DNA from: Clavelina lepadiformis
Taxonomy: Eukaryota; Chordata; Ascidiacea; Aplousobranchia; Clavelinidae
NCBI RefSeq assembly: GCF_947623445.1
Contig: NC_135248.1
Span: 12,533,820-12,597,819, forward strand
Reading direction: 5' to 3'
DNA length: 64,000 nt
Below are positions 61,001 to 64,000 of the stretch, piece after piece; the first letter of the stretch is position 1, and the number at the start of each line of letters is the position of its first letter. The notes below the pieces were generated by a model, which worked only from the letters and a program-made list of their open reading frames with translations, was not told the DNA's origin and made no database searches. The position numbers and the translations under genes are program-made.

Positions 61001-64000
61001 TTTTTGCAGAGAAGGATTTGTAAAAGTTTTTATGACATTATAAAATATATGGTTTGTTGATCTAAAATCACTGAATGTTCTCACATATGACTGGGTTAAT
61101 TCATTTGGAGTTTAATTTTAAATTGAAATTTCATTTCCAACGAGAATGGAGTGCTGTTGAATGTTGATGCTATAAATCTTTTCTTTTCGGTTGACTACAA
61201 ATCACATTTCCATCTTTGACAATTTTCGTGCAATGCATGCTCACAGATACATCACTCAAGTTTATCAGCTCATTTAAACACGCAACTGCTATAAGGAAGA
61301 TTCTAGAATATCTGTGTGATGATGTCATAGTTTCAAAGTAATCCATTGCAAGATATGTCGTACAACTTTTAATTACCAGACAGTTGTGTTTTGAGAATTA
61401 TATATTTTGCCCTACAAGGCACAGTGGCAATTACTCCAGGACGCAAATCACCAGATTCACCCTTCATCATAGGGATTTAATTTGTTGTTACTATTAAGCT
61501 TTAATATGAATCATTTCACTCAAAAAATATTTGCATATGTAGAGATACGGCGACTTTTGCCGCCGTTGTGTCCGGATCTGGGGAGCTGCAAGCGCGTCTG
61601 CGACTTCCCTGCATAAAGTTTCGACGAAATTCTCCGAATCCTGATGAAGCTCAAAGAAAACAAACTGACTTGGACACCTTGAAAAAGTTCATCTTAAAAC
61701 ACAAACCTCACATCATTGTGATAGGGATTGAAGACAGGTTGATATTACTCTTTTATTGCTTCTTTCAATGCCAATTAATTGCTTCTAATTGAACAACTTT
61801 TATTCAAAAACTTGGGACCGGTTTGTAGCTTTTAACTATAAGATCAAACTATAAGATGATGTAACTGATAATTTATTTCAAAAACATATAAAAATACTAT
61901 TTAGGTTTCGTTATTAATATTTAGCTTAGTATGACTAGAGCTACTGCTCCCATTACAATCATCTTTTATTATCAAACTGGAAAATGGTACATAGCTTTGA
62001 ACAATAACATCAATCTATGGTGTAACAACAGTAAAACTATTTTCTGAAAAGTGAGTTAGTTTTGAAAAAATGTATAGATTTGCGATAACTTTACAAGAAG
62101 ATGTCCAGAAATGTGTCAAAGAGCTGGAGCAAGAGGAGATGTTGCCAAACACAGCCGTCGAACTTATTGATAATGAGTTGGCTCTGGTGTACGCTGCTAC
62201 AGCACGCGCTCAGGTGCAGTTGATAAAATAATACCCACATATCATAAACTGTCTATGTATTGTATACTGTTTAAACCGTTCAGCAAGTCAGAATAATATG
62301 TAACCCCTTACGATAAGCCTATTTCTTACGAATTGCATTGTTTTCCGATAAACATTGCAGTTTGATGGCAAGATTTTGTATACATTGTGTTATTACTTAT
62401 GTTTCTTCGCGACTATGACACGCTATGATGCTACATTTGTACCGATAAAGCAAACTATGTATTATTTTTACAATTAGTCCGACTTCCGAGACTTTCCGGC
62501 CGAGTTGCGGCAAGCAATCTCTCTCGCTCGAAGGATGCTTGATCCGATGCTGGAATTCTCACAACTTTGCACTTCAGAACAAGATCTCTTGTGCCTCAAG
62601 CTACATCCTTTACAAGTAAAGCTGACTTTCAGAAAATGTCTCCCCAAAAAGTGTCTGTTTTTGAATAGGATATTTCAAAATTATACTGTTATGTACAAAG
62701 CCAGTCAGAGGTTAATTAGTTTTTCATTTTTTTAGGATCAGATCAACAAGGATGAGTTACTCCAAGCTCTCGTGGAAGAGTTTGTATTTCGCGCCAATGA
62801 GGTCGGAGTCGACGTCAATCAGGCAATTTTCCACCCACATTCTGCCACTATTGTGCAGTTTGTGTGCGGACTGGGACCTCGCAAAGCTGCCCACTTACTC
62901 AAGGTAAGTTTACTTTTATTACCAACCATCTATAACCAATTTTGTGACTCACTGTTACTAATGACAACTGATTGAATGAAGTTAGGTGTTTTATTAATAG
63001 TAAGAAATGCTGTTTTTGCATTGAAAAATATTCTTGTATTCAAGGTTTTAAAGCAGAAGAACGGAAGGCTTGAAAACCGATCTAATCTCGTCACTGTGTG
63101 CAAGTTGGGACCAAAAATCTTTATCAATTGTGCTGGATTTATCAAGATCGACACGAAATCAATAATGGAAGACAGGTATACCTCACATCCATTGCTACAA
63201 TAAAACGTTAAGTCGTTTTCATATTTTTAATTGAGATTCTTAGTTAAGGGAAATTAAGTTATTCAGCTTGTACTGTAACACAGCACTGAAGCTTACATCG
63301 AGATCCTCGATGGTTTGAGAGTCCATCCTGAGACTTACGAATGGGCTCGGAAGATGGCCGTGGATGCCCTGGAGTATGATGAGTCAGCAGAAGACGCGAA
63401 TCCTTCATCAGCGCTTGGCGAGATTCTCGAGTCCCCTGAAAGATTGAAAGATCTTGATTTAGACGCTTTCGCCGAAGAATTAGAAAGACAGGTGAAGAGT
63501 TTCTAGAATATTATATTATCAATACCCAGCTTGGTTGAGGTTTTGTGTTGATGCTGATTATTATCTTTGAGTCTCTTATAAGCCAGTATGTGGACAATGG
63601 ATTTATGTGTTTTTAACTTTATCTTCTCGTGTTTGCATCCACGCCCTTGTAATGATTCGTTTCACAGCTTGATGTTTATTGGCACAGGGTTATGGTAACA
63701 AAGGCATCACCTTGTACGACATCAGAAACGAACTCAATTGTCGTTACAAGGATTTCAGGAATTCCTATCGGCCTCCAACATCTGAAGAAAGATTTGAAAT
63801 GGTCACCAAAGAGATCTTGTCTAATTTCCGTGAAGGTAAGCTACACCAAAAGTACAAAAACTCACCTATTTTGTGCAAATTTAAAACAAAAATGGTCGCA
63901 GGTAAATTGATAACATGTCGAGTGGTCGGGATTGCTCATCGACGACCAAAATCAGAACAACTTGACCAGGCCGAGCCTCACAAAGACGAGGAGACTGGGA
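55053..64000 (+). CDS. SUPT6H: Transcription elongation factor SPT6 (5' part)
   Basis: A histone chaperone and elongation factor travelling with RNA polymerase II. Twenty-six exons agree in phase, starting at 55053, 55484, 55828, 56313, 56544, 56926, 57232, 57417, 57612, 57982, 58251, 58561, 58752, 59105, 59335, 59649, 59933, 60657, 61543, 62078, 62478, 62736, 63045, 63284, 63688 and 63902. About 1,190 codons are present; human SPT6 has about 1,726. Domains: a very acidic N-terminus (residues 1-270) with a basic cluster; [14 protein letters not shown], the likely IWS1/Spn1-binding segment; the Tex-like core from [13 protein letters not shown] onward ([41 protein letters not shown]); a YqgF-like fold ([12 protein letters not shown]); a helix-hairpin-helix ([14 protein letters not shown]); and [20 protein letters not shown]. 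The S1 and tandem SH2 domains lie beyond the window. Confidence 0.97.

Overview
The window is animal nuclear DNA: AT-rich, with many short exons bounded by GT/AG introns. It almost certainly comes from an ascidian tunicate of the Ciona type. The decisive evidence is a complete family-2 cellulose synthase gene whose product carries a C-terminal glycoside hydrolase family 6 (GH6) domain. That combination is known only from tunicates and is attributed to horizontal transfer from bacteria. I built the gene models below by hand, joining exons whose splice phases agree; exon ends are in the evidence fields.

Layout, left to right. 2.9-9.4 kb (minus): a ZnT2/3/8-type zinc transporter (SLC30A family, 10 exons, about 600 aa), with a piggyBac-like MITE in one intron. 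14.5-17.1 kb (minus): a NIPA-like magnesium transporter (6 exons, 427 aa). 20.9-31.5 kb (minus): cellulose synthase CesA, 26 exons. 36.2-38.9 kb (minus): a second GH6 gene without the synthase part, a 499-aa protein with one N-terminal membrane anchor. 39.75-40.02 kb (minus): a broken third GH6 fragment. 40.9-43.3 kb (minus): an unrecognised single-pass membrane protein with a 650-residue basic/serine-rich tail. 48.4-49.5 kb: an hAT-type transposon remnant with an 8-bp target-site duplication and a BED-finger ORF. 49.6-51.7 kb (minus): INO80C. 55.1 kb to the right edge (plus): the first 26 exons of SPT6 (SUPT6H), cut off by the window end.

The most interesting region is the GH6 cluster (20.9-40.0 kb). 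The GH6 parts of CesA and of the anchored paralogue are nearly identical over about 1.9 kb, introns included, yet the coding sequence on both sides of that tract is clearly diverged. This is the signature of recent gene conversion between old paralogues. Inside the tract both copies have lost the two aspartates that define catalytic GH6 enzymes (EPD is EPS; the RDC motif is gone), so the domain is probably not an active cellulase. CesA also shows an apparent one-base deletion in its largest exon.

CesA would polymerise UDP-glucose at the epidermal plasma membrane and extrude cellulose into the tunic. The GH6 domain follows the last membrane span and so probably faces outside, where it and the anchored paralogue could bind or organise nascent glucan. 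The other genes (zinc and magnesium transport, INO80 and SPT6 chromatin/transcription factors) are ordinary animal genes with no evident link to cellulose.
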